The translations under genes and the position numbers were made by a program. The notes beneath the pieces are model-generated. The model saw nothing but the letters and a program-made list of their open reading frames with translations. It searched no databases and was not told the DNA's origin. A DNA stretch of 64,000 bases from Siphonodentalium dalli (taxonomy: Eukaryota > Mollusca > Scaphopoda > Gadilida > Siphonodentaliidae): assembly GCA_032622095.1 (NCBI GenBank), contig CP136069.1, forward strand, positions 171,794,394-171,858,393, in the 5' to 3' direction. Below are positions 45,148-55,552 of the stretch, in pieces; the first letter of the stretch is position 1; every line of letters begins with the position of its first letter.

Positions 45148-45343
45148 CTGAGAAACAGAAAATTTACGAGGTCTAACCGTTAACATTTTATGATCACTTG
45201 TAGAGGTTTTCTACACATAAGAGTATGGAGGAATAATTTGTTCTTATCATTTATCATTTATGATCTCTTGTTGGGGCATTCTGAATATAGTTAAAATATA
45301 TATCACAAGTGGCAGATGTGGAGGAATAATTTGTTTTTCTTAC

Positions 45344-45535
45344 CCTTAATCTCCTATGATCTTTTTCTGAGGCTTTCCGAACATAATCAAGATAGATGTC
45401 AACTCCGGCTGTAAACCTTGCCATCATTTTTTCCATTAGAACGAGTCTGAGCCCACGAAGATAAACTACATTCTTCACTGCAGCGTTCTTTAGTGCTTTA
45501 GGCAGTGGCCTCTGCTCCCATATTGCCTGATCCTC
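45344..45535 (-). CDS. EXD1: EXD1-like 3'-5' exonuclease gene, exon C
   Basis: The minus-strand exon of 192 bases (64 codons, phase 0 at both ends) has a TTCACTAG acceptor and a GTAAGA donor. It encodes the segment after the exonuclease core. W-x2-RPLP, then a helix with AAVKNVVYLRGLR, matches my knowledge of EXD1, the piRNA-pathway protein with a DEDD-type exonuclease fold. Left of the donor, the last ~90 bp recur in two degenerate tandem copies. The gene lies inside intron 3 of the EMI-ShKT gene on the opposite strand. Confidence 0.65.
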
Positions 45536-46167
45536 CTAGTGAATAGAAAATGATTCCTTTAATGAACTAAAGTCAACAACAAATTACAATAATTTCTTGT
45601 CATTTTATTAGATAATAAAGTCGTTTGTTGAACTTATTACCTAAACATTTCCCTCAATAAATATGATTCCTTCTGCACTTTTATTTATGTATAGTCTTCT
45701 TTTGTCACCTTGACATCCCTCCAAATGAATAGACCAAAGACCATTCTGATATACAGTTTTCACTGACTGGGAGAATTCATTTGGTATAGAAACGATTGAT
45801 ATGATGGTGAACTTGTTTAAAAGCAAAATATTGATATCTCACCACGTCATCCCTTCATAATATACCTAAATCTACTTAGATCAGGGGAATACATACTTTG
45901 GTCATAAATTACACAGAATTTGTTTGAGCACCCAAAACCTGCTGGGTCTAAGATATTTATTTCCTTTATATAACAAGACACTGGTACTGGCATACCCACA
46001 CAGTGTCAAAATTAACATTAACAGGGAGAAACCAAAATTTATATTAAAAAAATCAATTAGATATTTACAGTTGGTCACATGGTCTGAGATCTTCTCACAA
46101 CAACTATAGGGATCCTATTCCTCAAACATCTAGTGGAAACCCTGATATAAAGTATACAAACACTAAC

Positions 46168-46311
46168 TTCTTTAAATGCTGCTCGATGGCGCATTATAAA
46201 TACATCTTCTGCCTTCAAACCAAGATGACCAAACAAGCACTGTGGTAATGGCTGAATATACCGAGGCCAATCATCATGATTCATATGCCTATAAACAAAT
46301 ACATCAGCCAC
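46168..46311 (-). CDS. EXD1: EXD1-like gene, exon B
   Basis: This 144-base exon (48 codons, phase 0) has a GTGTTTCAG acceptor and a GTTAGT donor. It starts VADVFVYRH, directly continuing the FDTQ end of exon A; FDTQ-VAD is the conserved core of EXD1-type exonuclease domains. The remainder (W-PRYIQPLPQCLFGHLGL) fits the helix after that motif. No stop or frameshift. Confidence 0.68.
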
Positions 46312-46857
46312 CTGAAACACATGAAATAGTTTGTATTCACTAATGTTGTGAGATTGACTGAATGTACATATGAATACTGTCAGGGACAGGCAACAGGGTG
46401 GTAGACCACCACCAAACTTTCAGTTGGGAATTCCATGCCCAACATGACACTAGTTAGAAAATTCAGACTAAAAGAATGTTAAAATTGTTTTAATTGACGA
46501 TTGAAATTTGTTGTTTACAGACAAAAGTTGAATATTTTCCTAATTTCGCTGAAATTAGGTCAAATTTTTTGATTTACATAGCCATCAGTTTGCAAATATC
46601 ATCAGTTGCATACATTGAGATTTAATTTGTAATATTCTATCTAAGGGGGATGCAAATTAAGTTTGCCATAACTTTTTTAATCCAAGTGGGGGGGGGGGGG
46701 TGCTGTTTGAAATTTTAAGTGACACCCCGCTAATAAAAAAATTCTAGCCACATCCCTCCATAATCTGTATTTATCTCCACAATTATGAAGACCAGTCTTC
46801 AACAAAGTGTGTTGAAGTATGATTGGATGGTTTGGTTCCAGGCCTTAAAAAAAGTGT

Positions 46858-47228
46858 TCTGACATTTGCAGAATGAGGTCCCGTATAGCGGGATAGCATC
46901 ACCAAACTCTCCCTCTGGGGACCTCATTCTGCTTAGGCCTCATCTTGTTGAAAGTATCTATAGTCTCGAATTAACATTGTTTTTAGTTACCATTTTCCTT
47001 CTGTTCAGTTTCTATATCTCCTAATTTGCAGAAGATAAAATGCATAATCGAGGTGACTATTGGGCGAACATCACCAACTTCAACTGTGGAACTTCAATGT
47101 GATCCTATGGGCCTCCCATAGCATTTGAGATCTAAGCAGAATGAGGTCCTCCGATGGTAAATTTAGTGCTGCTAGCCTACCGTGTGGGATAGCGTCACAA
47201 AATGAACCTCATTCTGCAAATGTTAGAC
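46858..47228 (+). mobile_element. Foldback MITE family M2, copy 2
   Basis: Begins ATTTGCAGAATGAGGTCC and ends ACCTCATTCTGCAAAT. It matches the copy at 35195-35552 in the same orientation through AACATTGTTTTTAGTTAC and AACATCACCAACTTCAACT. It lies between exons A and B of the EXD1-like gene. Confidence 0.8.
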
Positions 47229-47866
47229 ACAATAATCAATGCTTGTTTGGTTCAGAGGGTTCATTGTCATTTCAGCCAACGAGCCATATCAAAACATCAA
47301 TTTGATTGGTTGAGAAAATACCAAGGAAGGGTAAATTGCACTGGAAAGCAACACCACTGCAATTAGACACTAACTAAATACTTTATTCATAAAAATATTT
47401 TCTGCTATACGAGATCGACTTGCGAAGTTAACCACACTATCTTAATTATCATTAATTAAATAACACTAAATCCATTTTTAAAATGCTCGCCCATTTTGAC
47501 GTCGTCATAGTTTAGCCACGGAGTTCTCCGAAAACCGGTGGTGTATTATTTATTAATTTTTCAGCTTATTTATTATGCAATTTAAATGGGATTCGTGTCA
47601 TCTTAATCAACAATCAGGAGGGCTTTCTGAAAGTGTTTGGTTTTATTGTTCACATGTTTGAAATTTAAGCAATATTCGTTTTGCGTACAAACCATGTTGA
47701 ATGTGTCTGGCTAATTTATGGCCAGTAGTTCATCCATTGCAGAGCGGCAGGATGATTTATGATTTTTATTTTCAGTGGGGCATAATAAGCACCCAGCGGG
47801 TCATATTTTTTATGAGGGTGCAGGTGTCTGAGAAACAGAACATTAGTTTTGTTTGGCATTACATAC

Positions 47867-47947
47867 CTGAGTATCAAATATGTTGATCAGATTGACACCA
47901 TACTGGTGATGTAAGATGTCAGATGGAAGACGACAATTATGCATGAC
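47867..47947 (-). CDS. EXD1: EXD1-like gene, exon A (first recognisable exon)
   Basis: The 81-base exon (27 codons, phase 0) has a TTTTTAATTTCAG acceptor and a GTATGT donor. It encodes VMHNCRLPSDILHHQYGVNL then a FDTQ end. The DCR-x2-SD-x-L-x-HQY...FDTQ arrangement matches the Exo II region of DEDD exonucleases of the EXD1 type. The first position is Asn here where Asp is usual, which may affect catalysis. Exons encoding the N-terminal domain and the Exo I motif should lie further right but are not found before 50 kb, where TTAA elements and a LINE crowd the region. The locus may be a partial or decayed gene. Confidence 0.65.
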
Positions 47948-48300
47948 CTGAAATTAAAAATTACAATGTGTTGGAACATAATTAAAAAAATAATTATTTT
48001 GCATAAATCAGACAACTGGTACAGGTTACATATAAATTGTTTATCATCTCAGGGACCCTGGGACATTGGTTATCACAGATGCTAGCAAGCCCATTGTCAG
48101 TTACTCACAAATTGCTGGAAAACACACATTTCTCCTCACATTTCATCCATATATTTCCACATGACAAATAAACCAATATTGAGGAAAGCTGAACACTCAA
48201 TTGGGAAGTGGCTGTCATCAGCAACTGAAACGTCTTGCAAGAATTGAAAGCTTGTGGTTTGTTGACTCAGAATCAAAGAAGCAAGATTGTCATCTATGTT

Positions 48301-48700
48301 TTAACCCTTTACCCAACAGAAGGGCCCTGTACCAATGCATTCTCTTATATATGCGAGTCGACCATAGGTCGCCTCGCATATATAAGAGAATGCATTGGCT
48401 TAACACATTAAAAATTATAAAATTGTTAAAGAATGTAAGAAAAAATGGTAAAAAGTGTTAAAAAAGGATTTTTTTTAGGCCAATGCATTCTCTTATATAT
48501 GCGAGGCGACCTATGGTCGACTCGCATATATAAGAGAATGCATTGGCACAGGGCATAACTGTAACTATCACAATGTGGTCAAGGAGCCGGTTCCAATGAT
48601 ATCCATATTTGTATGGTTCTATTGAGACAGACCGAAGATATTTTAGGCTGTTGAAGCTTTATTTGGCCGGTTTTGGCCGGTTTGTTGGGTAAAGGGTTAA
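48301..48700 (+). mobile_element. piggyBac-like MITE family P1, copy 1
   Basis: TTAA (48301-48304), then CCCTTTACCCAACA, ends TGTTGGGTAAAGGG and TTAA (48697-48700); 392 bp between target sites. CCCTTT termini on a TTAA duplication are typical of piggyBac. Two ~68-nt hairpin modules lie inside (48332-48398, 48479-48547), separated by an AT-rich spacer. An inverted copy of equal length lies at 54770-55161. Non-coding. Confidence 0.88.
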
Positions 48701-49609
48701 CCCTTCAACTTCCAGCAATTTTGCGAAAACCCTGTGCCAATGCATTCTCTTATATAAGCGATTCTCCCATAGGGAGCCTCGCGTATATAAGGTAATGCAT
48801 TGGCCTAACAATATTTACCTTTACCTTGTAAGCCAGCACATTCTCTTATATATGCGAGGCTCCCTACTCGCATATATAAGAGAATGCACTGACAGTCCTC
48901 CTCAGGAAGCGGGCGCTATTGCGCTCGCGCCCAGCAGCGCCCGCATTTTCGATTTCCCTGGCGTGATGTATCGCTCCCGTCTTTTTTAATAGTGGAAACC
49001 GGCATTTTAGTGTGAATTTCTGGCCGGAATATATTCTCACCGGAACCTCCGGCAAACCATATCGAACGCACCCACATTTTGAAAATAAAATAAATAATCA
49101 TGGTTTTCCTGTCAACATTCCTATTATGGACGTTTAAAATATCTTTTGGTTATGAGAATCAATACAGGGATGGCAAAACAATATCATAAAAGCTTATTGT
49201 AAAGCATGCGCCAAGCATTCTGACCGCGTTCGGAAATGAAAGTGTCAATGACACTGTAGCTCAACCTGGAAAGGGGATAATTTAATGTATTACAGTCAAT
49301 GGAGCGATTAGGAATGTGGAAAGTTGAATGTCTAATACTAGTTTATAGACATGAAGAGAAAAGTAAAATCCAAGATGGCTGCTGACGGCCATGTCTTCGG
49401 CCGAATGACCCCAAAATGATTGTATCCCATCCACATGTCATCGTTAACATCCATGACAAATTTTATGACGATCAGATTTTACAATTTAATTACAATTTTT
49501 ATAATTTTTTTAAAATCTAAAAAAAAAATAATAATAATTTTTTTAGGGCCGATTTTACAGACCGTAAATTAGGGCCGATAAGATCGGCCCCTGGCACTGA
49601 AAGGGTTAA
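48697..49609 (+). mobile_element. TTAA-bounded composite element sharing its left TTAA with P1
   Basis: It begins TTAACCCTTCAACTTCC directly at the right TTAA of P1 copy 1 and ends GGCACTGAAAGGG-TTAA at 49606-49609. Its right end matches the P2 family (inverse of the 53310 terminus, including ATCGGCCC). Its left part resembles the 26289 element and carries two hairpin modules (48736-48804, ~48832-48892). The left and right ends do not match each other well, so it may be two fused or nested elements. Confidence 0.6.
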
Positions 49610-50239
49610 GGTTCGGAAATTTCCAACTGATGGCCATTTGAGACCAAACTTTGACCAAATGTAGAAAAATATGCCAATGTTGGTCTAAAAACAACAAATT
49701 CCCCACTAATTACTGGTTGGAATATCAAGCAATGATAACACTTTCAACATATCTGTGGTGTCACATTTCCACTCCACCCCCTGTTGCCATGTCCCTGGTT
49801 GGAGACGGAACATAATATAATATACAATATATAATATATCAGATACATGAGATAAGAGAAAAATTTGCATTATTCAAGACCCAAGTCATATGACCCAGCG
49901 CCAATGGAAACTTGTAGGGACCAGCACTAAGGCGATTTCTGATGGTTTGCTCATCCTACAGTAATGCCCGAAGTATATGACCCTTTAACCAGAGCAGAAT
50001 TATGGGAACTTTTTCAGGATTTAGTCCGAAATATGGCTTGTTGCCATTCATCTGAAAGCTCTCGGTGAGAGCTTTCCGATGAATGGCAACAAGCCATATT
50101 TTCCTATTAATCCTGAAATTTTGTATCTATAATTCTGCTGTGGTTTAGGGGTCAATTATTTAAGACATTACTGTAACTTCAAAGGGGAATATGCTAACAG
50201 TTACACCTTGTAACGAAACTGGTCAGCTGAGTGATTATC
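49610..50239. repeat. Non-coding stretch with a ~155-bp palindrome
   Basis: The palindrome spans about 49989-50145. Its strong inner arms (TATGGCTTGTTGCCATTCAT and inverse) meet at GAAAGCTCTC-GGT-GAGAGCTTTC around 50065, and an outer pairing CAGCAGAATTAT/ATAATTCTGCTG-like closes it. No gene seen in the rest. Confidence 0.7.
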
Positions 50240-53019
50240 ATGATATTATTTGTTTTTACGTCTAACCATTTGCCTGTGACCTGCTGTATTGACATTCCAT
50301 CCGATTTCTCTAGTGTAATGTCACCTTTTAACAGGCTTTCTTTCAACTGGGATAGAATGGATATACCTCTCTATGAGTTATCCCTGGATAACTACCTCTC
50401 TGACATTATGAACATCGTTATCGTTTCTAAACACGATATTGACTCATTGTACACCGAAATTGTCAGTGCTATTATATACGCTTCTGTGGTAGCCAGTGGA
50501 TCTAAGTCACGTCATAAATCATCAAAACATTTCTGGAATGAGGAATTGCGATCGCTACACCGTGTTCTGAAAGAAAAGCGGAAAAGGTGGTTCGCCGAAG
50601 GTAGTCCACACGCATGTGACGTGCATTCATACATTGAGTACAAAGCTGCGAAGCGCTTATTTAGACAGTCGTTGCGTAATACACTTCGCCACAGTGAACA
50701 GGAGGTATACGAAAAACTCGAATTCCACGCCAAGACTAATGATGTGCAGTTTTGGAAAACGATCAACTCGAAAAATCAAAATTCGCAATCAAGCAGTCTT
50801 TGTTCTGTTATGACATTCGGTGACAAAACTCTTCGCAATCCAACTGATATCCTGTCCGCCTGGAGGTCATATTTCGAAAGCCTATACAAACCAGGTGTCC
50901 ACGCTGATCCGGAATTCGATGAATCCATACGGATGCGACTATCGTCAATTTTCCAAGAATCACATAAAGACTTTGCAGACACTACTTTCTGTGAACCAGT
51001 TAGTGTTTCTGAACTGACAGATGTCATGAAAACTCTTAAACGTGGGAAATCTAGTGGTATTGACAATGTGGTTAACGAACATCTCTTGCATGGAAGTGAC
51101 TCCTTCAAATCAATATTGTGTCGCCTTTACAATAGTATGTTAGACTTGGAATGGATACCACGTTCCTTAAAAATTGGCATCATTGTTCCCCTATTCAAGG
51201 GGTCACCAAAACCTATAAATGTTCCAGACAGTTACCGTGCTATCACACTCATGTCGGTGATCTACAAGACATTCGAAAGTATTATGTTAGACAGATTTCT
51301 GAATGATGGAAATTTTACCAGATTTCCAAACGAGCTTCAGAATGGTTTTCAGAAAGGAGTGAACTGTTTGGTGACATCGTTTGCCCTCCAGGAAGCAGTT
51401 TCCTATGCGAGCGACTTACATTCAAGAGCATTTGTGTGTTTTTTGGACTCTGCGAAGGCGTTCGATCGTGTGTGGCACGAAGGCCTTCTTGTGAAACTAT
51501 ACGATCTAGGTTTAAAAGGTAAAGTTCTGCGTGTTGTGGCAAACATGCACAAAAATTGCACCAGCCGTGTAATGTACAGCGGTTCGCTCTCGGAGCCTTT
51601 CGACATCCTACAAGGAACAAGGCAGGGGGTCGTAACATCCCCCTTCTTCTATCTGGTATTTATAAATGAACTGCTGAACTCTCTCTGCGATTCTGAACAC
51701 GGTCTACACATAGGAGACATCTCTTGTGGGGCACCTTCATCTGCTGACGATATTGCTCTCGTTTCATTGTCCAAATCCGGTCTCGAGTGTTTGATTGACG
51801 TTTGTTACAAATACAGCCAGCGATGGCGTTTCGAGTTCTCAAATAAAAAGAGCGTCGTCGTCGTCTTCAATGAGACAAAGCATCAAAACTCTGCAAGCAA
51901 CAGGACGTGGCTTCTCGGTGACAGTCCACTAACAGAAGCGACAGAATGTGTTCATCTTGGTATTCAGCAGTGCAAATTTCAGTGCGTGCCAACCCGTTCT
52001 TCTCTATTATCTGAAAAACTGAGGAAATCTTATTTCAGTTTGGCTGGCAAAAGCTTATTCAAAATGTGCACTCCAATAACGATGACAAGTCTGCTACAAT
52101 CTGTTGCACTGCCCAAAGCCCTATATGGATGCGAACTAATGGAACTCCCGAACAAAACTACCATGTACACAATGGAGAAATCTTACCGAGTGTGGGTGAA
52201 ACACATCTAGTCTCTCCCATCGCGTACTCCCACGTGTATTTCCCTAAGCTTGCTTGGACTACTGCCACTCGAGAGACAAATTCACATCAAGAAACTTTCT
52301 TTTTTATGTTCATTGATTTATCTACCATAGGATCGCCAGGTTCCCCTGGGAATATTTCTTCAGAAGTTCTTCAAATTCACTCTTTTTGCTCGCCTGACTA
52401 CAGGATTTGTTCCAGATATAATTGAACTTTTACAGCTGTATGGTCTACGAACTCATCTGGACTCTTTCGTGGAAACTGGTAACTTCCCATCTAAGTGTTC
52501 GTGGAAACGTCTGATTCAGCAATCAGTTTGGGAAAGTTATGAGAGAGAATGGCTAGCTTCTGTTTCCGGAGACACAAGTCTTAAAACATTCCAGACAACG
52601 CACTCAAATCCATCAGCAAACTGGAGTATATGGTATTACTTAGGAAATACCCTCATTATGGCGAAAAGTTGAAAAATCTCGGATTGCTTTTGAACAAAAC
52701 GACATACAAAAATAACCTTGTGTGTGGCGCTTGTCGTATGTGTTATGATAATGAACTTCTTCACGCGATGAGCTACTGTACTTCCGATCACATCACCTGC
52801 ATGAGGAATGGTTATTACGACCATATACTCAACCACTATGGGATAGAACCATACCTATATCTGGACGCAATCAGTGACTCTACACTATGTGCTTTTCTTC
52901 TTGGAACAGAGGTCGTTACCATTCCCGACGAAGTTTTGCATCAAATGGAGCTTATTATTCTGGACTCATCAACTTACTTGCTCACCATGTGTCGCTTTAT
53001 TCGCGGGAACTCAAATTGA
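50240..53019 (+). pseudogene. Broken LINE reverse transcriptase ORF2
   Basis: The main frame is open to a TAG at 52208-52210. The same frame then continues with homologous sequence to a second in-frame TAG at 52328-52330. Further on, a frameshift near 52632-52640 moves homology to another frame, which ends at 53017-53019. Reverse transcriptase motifs remain: FLDSAKAFDRVWH, GTRQGVVTSPFFY, SADDIALVS (catalytic aspartates kept, Ser in the aromatic position), and the C-x2-C...H...C motif near the end. The endonuclease domain is missing. The breaks show it is no longer functional. Confidence 0.88.
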
Positions 53020-53283
53020 TATTAGAGTAGCTAGTATATTGTTGTCATTGATGCACGCCATGGTATCGATCATCGCTCGCATATACCATGTTATAACTAA
53101 TACTGTATAAACATACACTCTCAACTCACACGCATATGGCTACGTTAAAACAATATACCACAGCTCTCTGTTGGTGTGTTTTCAACGACGTTGTGATAAC
53201 CATATACATGTATATACCATATTGTAACCTTTATATATATATTCTTCTCCACATAGGAGGCACACAATAAATATATATGTGAC
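50240..53283 (+). mobile_element. 5'-truncated, decayed LINE related to the intact copy
   Basis: It is homologous to the LINE at 27931-33512 from the end of the endonuclease domain to the 3' hairpin and AATAAATATATATG tail. The protein identity is clearly diverged, so it is a different subfamily rather than a recent copy. The 5' truncation falls between ~50240 and 50265. It inserted in intron 3 of the EMI-ShKT gene. Confidence 0.85.
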
Positions 53284-53309
53284 TAAAACTTTGGTCTGAA
53301 AATATTTAA

Positions 53310-53729
53310 CCCTTTGAGTGCCAGGGCCGATCTCATCGGCCCGAATTTACTGAATTGTTTTTTTTTAGAATTTTGTTTTGTGTTGAATTTTTTTTTTGGG
53401 TATGCTTAAGCATGCTATAGCGAATTTAAAAACATACTGGATAAAACCTTAGGGGCATGTTATAACTCAAAACTATCACCAAGTATTCATAGTAATAATT
53501 TTTATGTCCATGAAAAATGTAAGATTCCCTGGCACTAAACCTAAAAAATAAGTCTGTTAAAGAATATAAGAAATAATCATTAATATTGTAAAAAATTGTA
53601 AAAAATAATAACAAGTGATGAAAAAATGTTAGGCCAATGCATTCTCTTATATATACGAGGCGACCTATGCATTGGCACAGGGTATATGGAATGGGTTGAT
53701 ACAAAAATCGGAGCTGGCACTCAAAGGTT
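53310..53729 (+). mobile_element. TTAA-type element family P2
   Basis: TTAA (53306-53309) then CCCTTTGAGTGCCAGGGCCG; right end GCTGGCACTCAAAGGT then TTAA (53730-53733). It contains a truncated hairpin module (53633-53677). Its right TTAA is also the left TTAA of the next MITE. Confidence 0.78.
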
Positions 53730-53733
53730 TAAA

Positions 53734-54032
53734 GGCACGGATGGTTTTGCGGTGGGTATGCTCATACCGATCATAGACATCACATAAATAGTATTTATTG
53801 TCAAGTTCGTACTCTTTGTTATGTAAACAAAAGCCAAGTTCTGTAACATTTTTGGCTTTGTTTACATAAAAAAGCATACTATTAACTTGACAATAACCTA
53901 TTACTTATGCGATATTTATGATTGGTATAAGAATAAAGTTTGTCTATAATATAATATTCTTTCTGTGTATGGCGGTTTTAATGGATGTGACAATTTTAAC
54001 AGTAATACCCACCACCGATGCTTATCGTGCCT
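53734..54032 (+). mobile_element. TTAA-flanked MITE family M1, copy 3 (short)
   Basis: Begins AGGCACGGATGG and ends CCGATGCTTATCGTGCCT, with TTAA at 53730-53733 and 54033-54036. About 300 bp, largely self-complementary (TATGTAAACAAA and TTTGTTTACATA near the middle). It is a shorter internally deleted or minimal member of the family at 14036 and 19488. Confidence 0.82.
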
Positions 54033-54089
54033 TTAACACTACTGGCAGCTACTGGAGAGAATTTGGGAATAATTAGCTTCATTTAGCAA

Positions 54090-54215
54090 AATGCTTGGCA
54101 AAAGTAAATTTGAGGCCAGGGCAGACCACGAGGACACTGGTTGGTACTGTATATAACTCGTGGTTTCTGTTATGGAACATTGATTGTAGAAAACAGAATT
54201 TTGTGTCGACATGAT
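54090..54215 (+). pseudogene. Relic ShKT exon end upstream of the linker exon
   Basis: Bases ~54118-54215 resemble the 3' end and downstream flank of the intact ShKT exons (GACCA.GA.GA.ACTGGTTGG, then GTGGTTTCTG, then ATGGAACATTGA). The cysteine-coding body is absent and replaced by a TTGGCAAAAGTAAATTT repeat fragment. Confidence 0.65.
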
Positions 54216-54335
54216 CACTTAAACACTCAATGACTTTAACTTTTGCTATGACATGCTGGCTGTACGCATCTTTTTAATATCTTGAAATTTACTTCTATGA
54301 AATTGGGTGCATTAACATGTGCATTATCATTTCAG

Positions 54336-54539
54336 CCACAGATGCGACAACAGACTCAACAAAACCAACATCAACAACACCAACAACAACTCCAACAACA
54401 ACGCCAACAACAACACCAACAACAACACCAACAACAACGCCGCCAACAACAACACCAACAACAACAACGCCAACAACAACACCAACAACAAAAATAACAA
54501 CACCAACAACAAAAATAACAACACCAACACCAACACCAG
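54336..54539 (+). CDS. EMI-ShKT gene, exon 4 (Thr/Pro mucin-like linker)
   Basis: The acceptor ATTATCATTTCAG ends at 54335 and the donor GTATGC starts at 54540. The 204-base exon is mostly CAACAACAC repeats. Three frames are open through it, but only the phase set by exon 3 (phase 1 entry) and exon 5 (phase 1 exit) joins both neighbours. It reads Thr/Pro repeats (TTTP, TTKIT) preceded by TDATTDST. Such a stretch would be extended and O-glycosylated in a secreted protein. Repeat number is probably variable between individuals. Confidence 0.72.
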
Positions 54540-54769
54540 GTATGCCAATTACTAGAAATTTTCTGATTTACTTGCGAAATAAGTGTTGTTTGGTGAAGGT
54601 AATTATGCAGTTATAACCGAAAAGTTTGAAGACAAAGACCATGTTACAGTAAATTTGTCTTCAAACTTTTCAGTTTTTAGCTCATAATCTTAATCGAAAC
54701 AAGAATAATTTGGTGTAAACATTATTTTTTTGTATCCCAGATTTATACAAAACAGTAACAGCAATTTAA

Positions 54770-55161
54770 CCCTTTACCCAACAAACCGGCCAAAACCGGC
54801 CAAATAAAGCTTCAACAGCCTAAATTATCTTCGGTCTGTCTCAATAGAACCATACACATATGGATATCATTGGAACCGGCTCCTTGGCCACATTGTGATA
54901 GTTACAGTTATGCCCTGTGCCAATGCATTCTCTTATATATGCGAGTCGACCATAGGTCGCCTCGCATATATAAGAGAATGCATTGGCCTAAAAAAAATCT
55001 TTTTTTAACACTTTTTACCATTTTTTCTTACATTCTTTAACAATTTTCTAATTTTTAATGTGTTAAGCCAATGCATTCTCTTATATATGCGAGGCGACCT
55101 ATGGTCGACTCGCATATATAAGAGAATGCATTGGCACAGGGCCGTTCTGTTGGGTAAAGGG
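54770..55161 (-). mobile_element. piggyBac-like MITE family P1, copy 2 (inverted)
   Basis: The reverse complement of 48305-48696, also 392 bp, with TTAA at 54766-54769 and 55162-55165. Termini CCCTTTACCCAACA and TGTTGGGTAAAGGG. Hairpin modules at 54919-54988 and 55077-55136. Near-identity to copy 1 indicates recent spread. It sits in the intron between the linker and ShKT exons. Confidence 0.88.
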
Positions 55162-55552
55162 TTAATTAATAGCCTGATTTACAAACCCCTCCTACAACTT
55201 TTTTCCTCAATATTCTGCAATATTGTAAAAATAAAATTTATATTATTTGTTTATGTTCACGCTGATTAAAATATGAAGCAATTGTGAAGAACATATTTGA
55301 TTACATAGTCTCTTTTTTGCTTTCAACGTCTTTTCCATAATTTATACAGTTTTTTTGGGAAGAAATACCTCAATTTATTTTTTTAATTTGAGTAATACTT
55401 ATCGTATTCAAAAATCTTGTACAATTCATGGACAATTCTGCTATTTGTCAATTGTTGTGGTGGTGATGCATAATTTTAGTTTAATTTTTTTCCCGTCCTG
55501 CTGAAAGAGTTACAAAAAATTTAATGCATCCTTTATTAAAATCTACTTTCAG

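Noticed and set aside
54282-54555. Gln-rich, Asn-rich and Leu-rich frames over the CAA repeat
   Set aside because: Splice phase from both neighbouring exons selects the Thr/Pro frame; the others lack matching junctions.
48332-55136. CRISPR-like array of repeated palindromes
   Set aside because: Hairpins are not evenly spaced by unique spacers and lie inside TTAA transposons in an animal genome.
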